This document shows, one piece after another, positions 8,377-18,800 of a stretch of 40,819 bases of DNA. Position numbers and translations under genes: made by a program. Below the pieces are notes generated by a model that saw nothing but the letters and a program-made list of their open reading frames with translations, had not been told where the DNA came from and did not search any database. Within the stretch, counting starts at the first letter, position 1. Each line of letters opens with the position of its first letter. Source of the stretch: Gammaproteobacteria bacterium (GTDB lineage: Bacteria > Pseudomonadota > Gammaproteobacteria > Steroidobacterales > Steroidobacteraceae); assembly GCA_025355445.1 (NCBI GenBank), contig JANXZQ010000052.1, positions 1-40,819 on the forward strand, written 5' to 3'.

Positions 8377-9437
8377 GTTTCGGCATTGATGTTGTTGAGA
8401 ACGGCTTGAGTGAGAATGGCTTGAGCCTGCTCGAACTCTGCGAAGGGGCCGATCCGAGGCAGTTCGCGCGTCGTGAAGTACCAGCCCAGCGTGTCCTTGA
8501 AAATCCGGTCGCTGCGAAAGTAGCCGCGCTGAGTCTCGCCTGAGCGGTGTCTGCGCTGAGTGTGCCCGAGCTCACCCTGCCAGAACCGGCGGCACGCGGA
8601 GATCACCTCATCATGCCTCGAAGCGGGGAAAAAATGGCCGGCATTGCGCACGTTGCGAAATTCGGCGTGTGGCCATACTTCCAGCAGTTCGGTGCCGGTC
8701 AATCGGGCGGGCGAGCGATCGCCGTACATGGCGATGATGGGGAATGCAAAGGTGCGCAGCGCCTCGAGCGACAGGCCGTCATCGCCCATCATCTCGGCTT
8801 CGGCCGACGTGGTTTCCATCAGCCTCAGCCACTGGGCCGCGGTGCGTCCGCCGCCGCCGCCGGTGAGCGGATTGATCAAGTCGACGAGCCCGCTCGGCAC
8901 GGCCACTCCGTTCAGGTGCCTCTGCGCCACACGGGTGAGCAACTTGTAACCGAAGTACGGATCACGGGTATCGAGGTCGAAGCCATGCAAGTCCAGAATC
9001 GACTGCACGGTCAGACCATAGGCCCACTCGCGTTGATCCTTGACGTGTCGGGCCGCGGCAATGTGCGTATCGGCGAGCACCAAACTCTGCACCCGTCCTT
9101 TATGCTGCAGGGCGAAATTCATCGCGATGACGCCGCCGAAACTATGCGCGACGAAATGCGCCTTCGGTATGTTCAGCTGATCCATCAGGCCGGCCATGTC
9201 GCGCGCGAGATTTGCCGGGGTGTAGCCCGATTCAGTCATTTCCGAGCGTCCGTGACCGCGCAGATCGAACACCGTTACCCGATACTCCTGGGCGAGTTCG
9301 CAGGCGTACTTGAAGTACCAGAAGGCCATGTTCGCGGCCAAGCCGTGCACCATGACCAAGTCCTCGCGATCCGGTTGATCGCACTGGCACAATTGGACGA
9401 AATTGATCCGGCTGCCGTTGACGTTTGCGGTAGGCAA
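8373..9437 (-). CDS. Alpha/beta hydrolase, possible thioesterase or acyltransferase
   Basis: A cytoplasmic alpha/beta hydrolase of 354 aa. Visible are the oxyanion region LVMVHGLAANMAFWYF, the conserved FDLRGHGRSE, nucleophile elbow AHSFGG (Ser near 119), acid YGDRSPA and the histidine NAGHFFP. A C-terminal extension of about 60 residues (after GHTQRRHRSGE) is not part of the usual fold and is unrecognised. The start is TTG at 9437; GGAG lies 8 bases upstream inside the end of the preceding gene, only 5 bases away. The stop overlaps the next ATG. In a PKS operon the obvious candidate role is release of the acyl chain from the carrier protein, since neither synthase carries an integral thioesterase. 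It could instead act on a modified lipid. Confidence 0.75.
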   Translation of the reverse strand: MPTANVNGSRINFVQLCQCDQPDREDLVMVHGLAANMAFWYFKYACELAQEYRVTVFDLRGHGRSEMTESGYTPANLARDMAGLMDQLNIPKAHFVAHSFGGVIAMNFALQHKGRVQSLVLADTHIAAARHVKDQREWAYGLTVQSILDLHGFDLDTRDPYFGYKLLTRVAQRHLNGVAVPSGLVDLINPLTGGGGGRTAAQWLRLMETTSAEAEMMGDDGLSLEALRTFAFPIIAMYGDRSPARLTGTELLEVWPHAEFRNVRNAGHFFPASRHDEVISACRRFWQGELGHTQRRHRSGETQRGYFRSDRIFKDTLGWYFTTRELPRIGPFAEFEQAQAILTQAVLNNINAET

Positions 9438-9442
9438 TGCCT

Positions 9443-11041
9443 CTACTCCATGTAGCCCAGCATCTGGAGTTGCTCCATGATCTTGCCCTTCTCGTCCTCG
9501 CTCATGGCGTCCGCGGGGATCTCCTTCGATCCGCCATGGGTGGCCGCGCCGATGGTGATCGGGTGAGCCGCCTTATACTCAGTGGTGAACATGGCCGGCG
9601 GCACGACTCCCTCGAAGTCCGACGGCACCGCGAGACCCAGGCTGTACAGCAATGTCGATGACACGTCGGTGATGTGACGCCGCCCAAGCATCTTGCCGGC
9701 CTCGATGCCGGGTCCGTATGCCATGAACACGCCGTCGGGATGGTGAGTACCCACCGGGTATTCGCGCTTTTCCACCGTCGGCAATTTGTTCTTGACGGAC
9801 ACGAAACCGAAGTCGCGCAGCACCAGCTGCAGATCGGGTGCATCCGTCATCGCGACCCCCGGAAATACGTCCTCGCGCTTGTGAATCTCGGTGATGATGC
9901 GCTCGCCGGTCACCGGGTCCTTGAAATCTTCGAGATCGCGGATCAAGCGGCTGCGAACCGCCTGATAATCGGCCGGCGCGATGCCGGTCTCGCCGGGCGA
10001 GCGCGCCACTCGAATGGTGATTCCGTTGCATGATGGGGTGCGGCAATAGGCTGTGGTCTTGCTCCAATCGAGGAAGGCAAAGTAGCTGTTATCACGCCGC
10101 TTGCCCGCCTCACCTTCCGGTATATCCTTCCAATGCACGTAGCCTTTTTCCGCGAGGAAGGCGTTGATGCGCACGATCTCCGTGGACGCGGTGAATCCAT
10201 GGTCGGAAGCGAAGAACACCTGCACGCCGGGACCGGCGGCGGTCACGAGCTTTTCGATGAAGCCATCGAGTTGCCGGAAATAGCTCAGCGACAGAGCGCG
10301 CATCCGCTGGTGATACTCGCTCACCTCACCCGTCTGATAAGCCGGATCGACGAACTGCCAGGCTTGATGCTGAAGTTTGTCGACGCCGTCGAACAGCACC
10401 GCCATCAGGTCGGGCGCCTCCTCGCGCATCAAATACTCGGCCACCTTGAACCACTGCTTTTCACGCGGCAGGTGGTAGCTCACCCAGGCCTCACGGTCAT
10501 GGTCGCTCAGCTGGTCGCCGGACTGCTTCTCCTGTTCGAAATCCCAGGCGAGTTCTTGCGCGTTGAAGTCGGGAATGGCTTTGAGCTTGTCGTAGACCGT
10601 GCTCGGGTGCGTATTGCGGCGCAGATGGCGCCACGGAATGAACCCGGGGACCACGAAACCGTTGAGATCCTTCTGCGGCGGAGCAGTGAACGGAAAGTTC
10701 AACGCAGCTATCCGCTTGCCCTGGCGGCTGGCGATCGACCAGATGCTTTCGACCCGGCAATCGCGCGAGTCGTACAACGTAAAGAACACTTCGTCGCCGC
10801 GTTCCTCGGCGCGAATGAAGTCGAAGACGCCGTGATGTCCCGGCCCGCGGCCCGTCATCAGAGAAACCCAGGCGGGGGGCGTCAGCGGATTGGGCGTGGA
10901 CCGGAGTTTTGCACGCGATCCGCCGGCAAAAATCTTCGCCAGGAACGGCATCACCGGTTCGCCCGTTGCGGGCTTGGTCAGGTCGTTGAGCACGGTGAAC
11001 GTAGCACCGTCCATACCGATGAAAAGTGTCTGCACCGTCAT
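9443..11041 (-). CDS. Alkaline-phosphatase-superfamily phosphodiesterase-like protein
   Basis: A 532 aa enzyme of the type I phosphodiesterase/nucleotide pyrophosphatase branch of the alkaline phosphatase superfamily. IGMDGATF at the N-terminus supplies a metal-binding Asp. NPLTPPAWVSLMTG contains the family nucleophile Thr, followed by GRGPGHHGVFDF. VLFDGVDKLQHQAW and FFASDHGF carry further metal ligands, and GTHHPDGVFMAYGPG is typical near the C-terminus. No signal peptide is present, so it is probably cytoplasmic. The start is ATG 11041, overlapping the TGA of the acyl carrier protein gene by four bases; a longer frame upstream lies inside the carrier-protein gene and has atypical Arg-rich composition. 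The superfamily also includes sulfatases and phosphotransferases, so a head-group or phosphopantetheine-related reaction is possible. Substrate unknown. Confidence 0.8.
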   Translation of the reverse strand: MTVQTLFIGMDGATFTVLNDLTKPATGEPVMPFLAKIFAGGSRAKLRSTPNPLTPPAWVSLMTGRGPGHHGVFDFIRAEERGDEVFFTLYDSRDCRVESIWSIASRQGKRIAALNFPFTAPPQKDLNGFVVPGFIPWRHLRRNTHPSTVYDKLKAIPDFNAQELAWDFEQEKQSGDQLSDHDREAWVSYHLPREKQWFKVAEYLMREEAPDLMAVLFDGVDKLQHQAWQFVDPAYQTGEVSEYHQRMRALSLSYFRQLDGFIEKLVTAAGPGVQVFFASDHGFTASTEIVRINAFLAEKGYVHWKDIPEGEAGKRRDNSYFAFLDWSKTTAYCRTPSCNGITIRVARSPGETGIAPADYQAVRSRLIRDLEDFKDPVTGERIITEIHKREDVFPGVAMTDAPDLQLVLRDFGFVSVKNKLPTVEKREYPVGTHHPDGVFMAYGPGIEAGKMLGRRHITDVSSTLLYSLGLAVPSDFEGVVPPAMFTTEYKAAHPITIGAATHGGSKEIPADAMSEDEKGKIMEQLQMLGYME

Positions 11042-11337
11042 GAAGTGGTTTCTTCCTTGTTGAGTTGAATGTCGACAAAAGCGGACAGCTGGCCGATGGA
11101 CAGATCGCCCACGTAGCTGCCGTCGCGCATGAGCAGGTCTTGGAAGCCGAATCGACGGTCGTAGCACTCCTCGAGTGCGACGCAAAGTTGGATGATGTCG
11201 ACCGATGTGAACTGTAGTTCGGCCGCGAGCAAGGTGCTCGCGCCCGGCGGCTCGGTGCTCTCGAGTCCCCAATCCTGGGTCAAATCCTGCACGATGGCGA
11301 CGATGGTCGGCAGCGTGTCTCCGGCGGGGATGCTCAT
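11038..11337 (-). CDS. Free-standing acyl carrier protein
   Basis: A 99 aa acyl carrier protein. The phosphopantetheine attachment site is Ser45 in LQFTSVDIIQL, which fits the DSxDxxxL pattern with Thr in place of Asp before the serine. The flanking helices are as expected (IVAIVQDLTQDW at the start, LSAFVDIQLNKEE at the end). The ATG at 11337 shares one base with the TAA of the upstream PKS gene (TAATG), and its own stop overlaps the next ATG, so its translation is tightly coupled. It is separate from the ACP domain inside the first synthase. It may serve the KS-AT-DH protein, which has no recognisable ACP, or carry the product to the downstream hydrolases. Confidence 0.88.
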   Translation of the reverse strand: MSIPAGDTLPTIVAIVQDLTQDWGLESTEPPGASTLLAAELQFTSVDIIQLCVALEECYDRRFGFQDLLMRDGSYVGDLSIGQLSAFVDIQLNKEETTS

Positions 11338-14300
11338 TACAGAACTAGCTCCTTTGCATACTGATGAACCTCGATATCGGACCACTGAACGGCACCGAGA
11401 TCCGAAGGGGTTCGCGCGAAATGCGCGGGCGGATCGAGCGCTGCGCGATACGTCGAGTCATGCTGCGACAGCGAGACCTGGGGCGCCGCGATCAGCGAAT
11501 CCCGCCACCAACCGTCGATTACCGGCGACCCTTGCGGGTCGTGGCCGACGACGATGTCGGAGGGATAGAGCAGGCGTCCGGTCTGTTCTTGGATCCAACG
11601 CCGCACCACCTCCTTGAGGGCCGCACGGCCGAACAACCATTGGATGCGTTCCTTGAGCGGTTCGCCGCGCAGGGTTCGCCACTCGGCGCGCTCTTTTGTG
11701 CTGAGGTACACATGCGCCAACGTGCGCAGGCAGATGGCCCCCGACTGACCGAGAAACTCGGCGGGCAGCAACGGCAATTCCCACGTGGCCGTCTGTCCCG
11801 ACGCAGGTCCGGAATGACCGAGCCAACCCAGGAGTGGACGCCACCGCACGGCATGGTAGGCGGCCGGCATCTGCCAGAACACGTTGATCAAATCGTGCCC
11901 GCGAAGCAGCACGCGACCCTCGCCATCGACGCATTCGAATTGCCACGCGCGCGGTGCGCCAGGGATCGTGGAAATGCCGTCCACCGGCCGCTGCCGGGTT
12001 CGCATCACGATGCCGTGACGTTCGCTCGGGCACGGCTCATAAAGTTCGATTCGATCGATGGTCGACGGGAAGTTATTGAACTCGGTGCCGTAGAACTGCA
12101 CCAGCCAGCAGGCGACGACTTGACCCAGAGCATCGAGCAGCACCGGGTTCAGAATCAGTTGCGGCGTGTGGCCGTCGACAAAAAAGTCCGCCATGCTGCC
12201 TTCGGACAATTCGACGTCGATCCCCGAGTCATCCCAGGCATCGATGCGGCGCAGGCTCTGGAACACCGGACCGTGGAACATGCCGGTGGTATAGAGATCC
12301 GGGGAATTCCAGCAGGATTCGCGCCGCTCCTGCAGCGGTGCCAAGGCTTGCAGGCGCATCTGCGCATCGAAACTAAATTCGGCGCTGAGTGCGATGCCGC
12401 GCGAGGTGGTGACGCTTGCCTGGTAGAGTTCCCGCACGCGGTCGATGACCTCGGCCTTTACCTCGACCGTCACCTCGTCGTCGTCGAGGGCAATCCAGTC
12501 GAACGCGCGTACATTCTGGATGATGGCCACGTCCGTGCGTCCCGCGAGCAAGGCGCAGGCCTCCGCCATGAGCTCCAGGCTGACGGACAACGGCACGCAC
12601 GACAGCCCGAAGAGATACGGATCGGAGTCGGACACCGGCCCTGTCATTACATGGTGGCGTAAAAAATTGTCATTGAGCATGCTCACGCTGCAGCGGGCCA
12701 GCACATGCGCCGCGTCGTGCTCGAGCACTGCATCGAGCAGGGGCGTGAGGCTGTTGCTCGCATGGCTCGATGAATCGAGCGAGGGAACAGCCGCGGCAGA
12801 CGCCGCTGGTGCTTCCGACCCCATCCAATGTTCGACCAGCGATTGCTGTTGGCCGAGAAAGCCCCGCATGAGGTCGAGGTACTCGCCCATCACCTCGTTG
12901 CGACGATCGTCCCGCGGCCGCTGGTCGAGGATGGTTGCGGAAGCGGGGGTTTGCGGCGGATTCGCGGCGGCTCGCGGCTCGCCCGCGGGCTGCGTCATGC
13001 CGCGGCCTGCAATCGCACGAATGGCATCGCAGTCGGCCGGCGACAGCCGAACCATCGGCATCGTGTTGTCGATGACGATGCCGCGCTGTGCCGGTGCCTG
13101 CGCATGCAGATCGACGGCGGCGATGGCGCGCGGCGCAAACAGTTTGTCCATGTCGGGCCCGCGGCCCGCCACATAGAGCTGTCCCAGTACGTGAAGCACC
13201 TGTTCCAGGTCGTTGCGGCGGCGAACGTTGGTAGACAACGCGGTGAATTTGCGCGTGGCCAAAATGTCCTGGACGAAGGCGGTGAGGTTCGCGGACGGTC
13301 CGACCTCGACGAACAGCTCGACGCCGTCGTCATGCATTTTACGGACCGTTTCGCGGAAACGCACTTTCGTAGACCATTGTGCGGCCGCGAGCCGGCGCAC
13401 GTCCTTGGGTTGGTCGGGAAACAGCCCAACCGACGAGCAGGAGTACAGCGGCACTTTCGGCGCACCGAGCTCGGCCGCATTGTAGAAATCGAGGAACGCG
13501 GCACTTGCGTCGCTGAACGCTGCCGTGTGGTAGCCGCGATCGAAGGGCAGCGGAATACAAACGCCGCCGAGTTTGCCGAGCAGGATTTGCGCCTGCGAAA
13601 TGCTCTCAGGGGGTCCGTAGAGTACGATCTGGTTCGAACAGTTGTCCATGGCCACCACCACGCCATCGAGGGCGGCGATGCTGGCATCCACCGTTGCAGA
13701 GTCCAATGCTCCCACGGCGAGCAGCGCGCCCGACGGGATTTTGCCCGTCTCCAACAGGTCCTTGTAGACGGCATAGTGGCGGCCGATGCATGCAGCCTGC
13801 TGCGCCGGCGTCGCCGCCGGATTGGCGCCTGACGCGCTGAGCGCTGCGGATTCGCCCGAACTGTGTCCAAGCATGACGTCCGGCTCGACACCGAGAGATT
13901 TCAGCAACGCGTGCATCGCCAAACCGCCCACGTAAACGGCCTCGGAGCCCACGTCCATCGCGTGCATCTCCTGCTCGAGCTGTTGTAGGCGTTCCGCGCC
14001 GATCTCCGGGGTGGGAAACGCAATATCGGTGCGCCTGTGGCCCAGAGGCAGGTCGTACAGGCCGCTCCAGAAATCGAGCCAGCGCCGCACTTCATCGAAG
14101 TACAGCGCCAGCCCGGAGAACATGCTCTGGTATTGGGATCCTTCCCCGGGAAACAGAAAGGCCAGCTTCCCGGCGGCCCTGCACTCGCTATAGATGACTC
14201 CGCCACGCGTCGGCCACCGGGCGTTTCCGGGGTCGCGCAACCGGGCGACCGACTGCGCGACGCTTTTCGTCAAGGCCGCCACATCCTTGGGCACCAGAGC

Positions 14301-15890
14301 AAGCCGGTGCTGGGCGCCGGTGTCGGCCCGTGCCAGCGCCGCGGCAATTTCCGGCAGGCGCCACGTAGTATTTTTCGCCAGTGCCGCTGCAAAGCCCTCG
14401 AGCTTGTCCGCCAGCGCCGCCGCGCTGTCGGCGGATACCACGCACAGTTCGGCGGGCCACTCCGTCAACTTCTTCGGCATCTGCGCTTCGGGCGGAGGCT
14501 GCTCGAGAATCGCATGCGCGTTGGTGCCGCCGAAGCCGAACGCGTTGACGGCGGCGCGGCGCGGCTGGCCGATTCGGGAAATCCACGGCGCGGTGCGCGT
14601 GTTGATGTAGAAGGGCGTCTGATCGACACCCAGTTCGGGATTGACCTCCTCGCACAACGTGGGCGGGAGTACCTTGTGATGGACCGACAAGGCCATCTTG
14701 ATCAGGCTGGCGATGCCGGCCGCCGGGATGCAGTGGCTGATCATCGATTTGACCGATCCCAGCGCGATCACCCCCATGGGCGTGGTCCTGGCGCCGAATA
14801 CGGACTTCAGCGACGCGATCTCCGTCTGGTCGCCGAGCGGTATGCCCGTGCCATGCGCCTCGAACAGACCGATCGATGCGGGATCGGTGCCGCTGGCCTG
14901 GTACGTGCGGCGGATTGCCAGAGTTTCTCCCTCCTGGCTCGGCGCGAGCAATCCCGCCCCGCGTCCGTCACTCGACTGACCCACGCCGCGAATCACGGCA
15001 TAGACGCGATCCCCGTCGGCCACGGCGTCGTTCAGCCGTTTGAGCACGATCACTCCCAGCCCTTCGCCGAGCAGCGTGCCGTCGCTGCCCACGCCGAATG
15101 GCCGCACCTTGCCGCGCGTGGTCAGAGCACCGAGCTGCGTGAAAATGGTCGTCACTTCCGCCGGCAGCGTGGCATTGACTCCGCCGGCGAGCATCATGCG
15201 GCTGCGGCCCGTGCGCAACTCGTCGATGGCGGCGCCGACCGCGAGCAGCGACGATGAACAGGCGGCGTCCAGCAAGTAGTTCGGGCCATGCAGATTCAGG
15301 CGGTTCGCAATGCGTCCGGTCATGACGTTCGGCACCAATCCCGGAACCGTGTCGGCATTGGTGGGCGGCAGCTTCTTTTGCAGGATGGAACGCAACTCGG
15401 CCAGCGCCTCGGCATCGAGGTGCGGCATGGCAGCCTTGAGCACCTCCAACGTCTGATCCAGCACGATATTTTGCTGGATCAGCGTTCCCTGGCCGCGATG
15501 CAGATAGGTACTGTGACCGATCACGATGCCGGTGTCGGCGTGATCGGCGTCGGCTCGCGCGTAGCCCGCGTCCGCGAGGGCGTCCCGCGCGACACGCAGC
15601 GCCAGGAACTGATCCGGCTCGCTGCCGTTGATCGAGTTTGGCATGATGCCGAATTCGGCTGCGTCGAAACGGTATAGGTCGCGCAAAAAGCCGCCGGATT
15701 GCGTCTTGATGCGTCCGGAGTCGAGGTAGCGCTGCGCGCCCCATGCCTCGGACGGCTCGCCAATGGCATCGACGCCGCCGAGAATGTTGTTCCAGAAGGT
15801 CTGCATGTCGCGCGCGCCGGGAAATATGCACGCCATGCCGATGATGGCGATCGGCGAGGCCGCGTCAGGAGTTTTTGAGTGGCCGGTCAA
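11337..15890 (-). CDS. Type I PKS subunit: KS-AT-DH with PPTase-like C-terminus
   Basis: A 1517 aa synthase subunit. The ketosynthase (about 12-440) keeps its Cys (DAACSSSL, near 211) and both His (EAHGTG near 346, MISHCIPAAG near 385). The acyltransferase (about 580-890) has FPGEGSQY and GHSSGE (near 677). A helical segment EYLDLMRGFLGQQQSLVEHW near 1003 is the kind that precedes carrier domains in PfaA-like proteins, but no ACP follows. The dehydratase double hotdog has FLRHHVMTG (His near 1078), PLSVSLELMAEA, and LDALGQ (Asp near 1250). The end (about 1415-1517) resembles phosphopantetheinyl transferases: LFGRAALKEVVRRW, then VSLSQHD, then SDIE close to the stop. The start is TTG at 15890, inside the upstream gene's stop (TTGA); the next Met is already inside the KS motif, so no later start works. 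DH and tail resemble enediyne/PUFA-type synthases. Confidence 0.88.
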   Translation of the reverse strand: MTGHSKTPDAASPIAIIGMACIFPGARDMQTFWNNILGGVDAIGEPSEAWGAQRYLDSGRIKTQSGGFLRDLYRFDAAEFGIMPNSINGSEPDQFLALRVARDALADAGYARADADHADTGIVIGHSTYLHRGQGTLIQQNIVLDQTLEVLKAAMPHLDAEALAELRSILQKKLPPTNADTVPGLVPNVMTGRIANRLNLHGPNYLLDAACSSSLLAVGAAIDELRTGRSRMMLAGGVNATLPAEVTTIFTQLGALTTRGKVRPFGVGSDGTLLGEGLGVIVLKRLNDAVADGDRVYAVIRGVGQSSDGRGAGLLAPSQEGETLAIRRTYQASGTDPASIGLFEAHGTGIPLGDQTEIASLKSVFGARTTPMGVIALGSVKSMISHCIPAAGIASLIKMALSVHHKVLPPTLCEEVNPELGVDQTPFYINTRTAPWISRIGQPRRAAVNAFGFGGTNAHAILEQPPPEAQMPKKLTEWPAELCVVSADSAAALADKLEGFAAALAKNTTWRLPEIAAALARADTGAQHRLALVPKDVAALTKSVAQSVARLRDPGNARWPTRGGVIYSECRAAGKLAFLFPGEGSQYQSMFSGLALYFDEVRRWLDFWSGLYDLPLGHRRTDIAFPTPEIGAERLQQLEQEMHAMDVGSEAVYVGGLAMHALLKSLGVEPDVMLGHSSGESAALSASGANPAATPAQQAACIGRHYAVYKDLLETGKIPSGALLAVGALDSATVDASIAALDGVVVAMDNCSNQIVLYGPPESISQAQILLGKLGGVCIPLPFDRGYHTAAFSDASAAFLDFYNAAELGAPKVPLYSCSSVGLFPDQPKDVRRLAAAQWSTKVRFRETVRKMHDDGVELFVEVGPSANLTAFVQDILATRKFTALSTNVRRRNDLEQVLHVLGQLYVAGRGPDMDKLFAPRAIAAVDLHAQAPAQRGIVIDNTMPMVRLSPADCDAIRAIAGRGMTQPAGEPRAAANPPQTPASATILDQRPRDDRRNEVMGEYLDLMRGFLGQQQSLVEHWMGSEAPAASAAAVPSLDSSSHASNSLTPLLDAVLEHDAAHVLARCSVSMLNDNFLRHHVMTGPVSDSDPYLFGLSCVPLSVSLELMAEACALLAGRTDVAIIQNVRAFDWIALDDDEVTVEVKAEVIDRVRELYQASVTTSRGIALSAEFSFDAQMRLQALAPLQERRESCWNSPDLYTTGMFHGPVFQSLRRIDAWDDSGIDVELSEGSMADFFVDGHTPQLILNPVLLDALGQVVACWLVQFYGTEFNNFPSTIDRIELYEPCPSERHGIVMRTRQRPVDGISTIPGAPRAWQFECVDGEGRVLLRGHDLINVFWQMPAAYHAVRWRPLLGWLGHSGPASGQTATWELPLLPAEFLGQSGAICLRTLAHVYLSTKERAEWRTLRGEPLKERIQWLFGRAALKEVVRRWIQEQTGRLLYPSDIVVGHDPQGSPVIDGWWRDSLIAAPQVSLSQHDSTYRAALDPPAHFARTPSDLGAVQWSDIEVHQYAKELVL

Positions 15891-18800
15891 ACCAGCGCGC
15901 TCTCTGCCGCGCCAGCTCGATCCGCTGCGGCGGCAGGACTCGGATTCGCAGTGCCATCGAGCTCTTCGATCGCCAGCACCGGCTCACCCTGATCATCGAA
16001 GAAAACTACATTTCCCCGAATGGTGCCGGGCTCGGGCGACTCGGTCCGCGTGAATTCCATGTGCATGCGCGCCGGGAATTGGTCGCGATAGCGGACGATG
16101 CGCCCGTAACGGACGGGCAGGGCGGTCTGGTCGCGGTAGGCGCGCGCCCACAGCGTAATCATCTGTCCGGCGGCGTCCAGCAGCGCCGGATCAAAAATCC
16201 AACGACTGTCGCCGCTCGTGCCTCGTGACAGCCACTCGGAAGGCTCGGTCCCGCGAACCGCGGCGCCCGAGCCGGCCGCGGAGAGTCCGTGAATGGTTTC
16301 GATCACCTGAAGCCGCGCGCTGCGTGCGAGCCACTCACCGTAGGCCTTCGACACGGTCAGCAATCGCTCGTTATGGGCGGCACGCGGCGCCGGCGACGCT
16401 TCCGGCAGGGAATTCTCCAGACCGAGAACGCATTGAAAACTCGTGTGCAGCCGGCCGTCGCCGGCGTCGATCTTGAGCGCGGCGCTCACATTGAAGCCCT
16501 CGCTGCTGCCATAGGGCGGCGGGCTCAAATGGATCTGCACCTCGCACGCACCGTCGTCGAGTTCGACGTCGCGGAGCACGCGCAGATCGCGCACTTCGGC
16601 CACGCACCAACGCGGCCAAACCGCACGCGCCGCCTCAGCCATCAATTCCACGGCCGCCGCGGTCGGCAGTAGCGACTTGCCGTGAGCCGCGGGCCGCTGC
16701 AGATACAGGTGCCGAGCGGAATCCAGGCGCACGTGGATTATCTTTTCGCCCGTGGGGCGTGTGCGAATTTCACTGTTGCCGAGCAGCGGACCCAACTCCT
16801 GCGGCCGCGGTGCCTCGGGCGCCGCTTGGATGATCCCACGTTCTGCTTCCTGGCTCTCCCATGGGCCCGCGCCGCAGATCACCTCGACCGCTGAACCCGT
16901 GGCGCGGGAAAGTTCGTCCCGGAACAGGCGCCGGCCCATCGACGCGGACACGAGGAGAACTCCGCGCTTTGCGAATTTCGCCTCGGTCTCCGGCGTGACC
17001 ATGCCGGCGCCGAATTTGGTGGCGCCCCACGGGCCCCAGCATAAAGCGCTGACCGCGACGCGGCTGCCCCATCGCGCCTGCAGCGCAACGCAAAGCCGAT
17101 TCATCAGTTCGTTGGCGGTGGCGTAGTCCGACTGACCGCTGTTGCCGTAGCGCCCCGCGACGGAACTGAAAACTGTGAAGAACTTCAATTCGCGCGCATC
17201 GACCAGCTTTTGCAGCAGCAGCAGGCCGATGAGTTTGGTCTCGATCACCCGCGACCAGCTGTCGCTCGCCTTGTCGACCAGCAATTTATCCTCGATGACG
17301 CCTGCGCCGTGCACCACACCGTCGATTCGCAGCAGTCTGCCCCGTATGTCCGCGATCAGTGCGCCGAGCGCCGCCTCGTCGGTGACATCGACGCTGTGGT
17401 ATTCCACGGTCGCGCCCGCCGCGCGGAAGTCGGCGAGATTGGCACGAACCTCACGCAGGTCGATCACCGACTGGACGCGCCGCTGCACGTCGGCCGGCTT
17501 CAATTGCAGTGTGCCGGCGCGAACCTGTGCAACATAGTGGCGGCGCAGCGCCTCTTGATCGGCAAGGTGCGCCGTTTCTTCGGATTCCGTTGCCGATACC
17601 TTGCTGCGGCCCGTGAGCACCAAGGTATTGCCGGGCCGGGCCAGTTCGCGCAGCACCTCGGCAGTGATGCCGCGAGCTCCGCCGGTGGCCAGCACAACCA
17701 GGCTCTCGAGTTTGGCGTTGCGCGCGGCGTCGACTTGCACCGCTTCGCCGACGGTCGTGAAGCGGGTGCGCCGCCCGGCTGGATAGCCGATTTCCTGGCG
17801 TCCGCCATCCAGTTCTATTTCTCCGAGCAGATCGGCCGCGAGTTGCGCCGCGCTCCGGCCCGGGTCCAAGTCGATGGCTTTGACGCGCAAGTCCGCGCGT
17901 TCCTCGAGCAGCGATTTGAGGGTGCCCGGCGCACCGCCCTGCAACTGCAGCGCACCGGTGCTCGTTTGGTCGCGGCCGTACAAACCGCCCAGTGCGGAAG
18001 CGGCCGCAACGTGCGCGCCTTGCTGCAAACGCGCCTGCAGTTCGCGCAGAAGTAGAAAGAAAGATTTCTCATGGATCTGGATGACCGTGCGCCATTCGGC
18101 AGGTCCCTGCGCGTCGCCGAGCGGAGCGGCGCCGAGTGCGGCCAGGTGCACGATCCCAGCGACGCGTGCAGTGTCTCCCAAACCGCGGCACAGCTCGAGC
18201 AGCGGCGCCTCAGCCAGGTCCGCGACTTCGATGATTCGGACCTCGGCGCCGCGTGCCCGTAGCCCGGCTGCCAGCGCGTCGGCAACTCCCAAGCTATCGC
18301 GCGTCAATAAGAATAAACCAAGAGTAAGGCGCCGGCCCATGGCCGGTGTGAGCGGCTCGAGCATTGAACGCATGGTAAGCCGGGTCGGGTGGCTGACGAC
18401 ATCAGCTTTTTCTCCCGCCCCGGCCAAATCAAAAGGGCGGGCGGCTGAGCCTCCGACCTTGGCGTCCGTGATGAGACTTACGATGCCATTCAGAGTCGAT
18501 TGAGTGTTCAGCTTCCCTCGGTTCTGAGTGAGTGCTTCCCGATAGCCATCCGGCAGGAGCTTGAGCAGCGCGGCGACCACCTCGACGCGCTTGATCGAGT
18601 CGATGCCCAGATCGGCTTCGAGATTCTGGTCGAGTCCCAGCATGTCCCGAGGGTAGCCGGTCTTTTCTTCGACGATTCCCAGCAACGCATCCAGAAGTTT
18701 ATCGCGCGTGAGCCCCGCACCGTTGGTTTTGAGCTCCAGGGTGGCCGAAGTTGCCGCCGCAACCGCAACTGTAGCCGCAGCTGGAGCCACAACCGGGGCC

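Noticed and set aside
9443-11272. A longer start for the phosphodiesterase-like gene, at 11272
   Set aside because: The extra 77 residues fall inside the ACP gene and are Arg/His-rich; ATG 11041 overlaps the ACP stop and begins the conserved strand.
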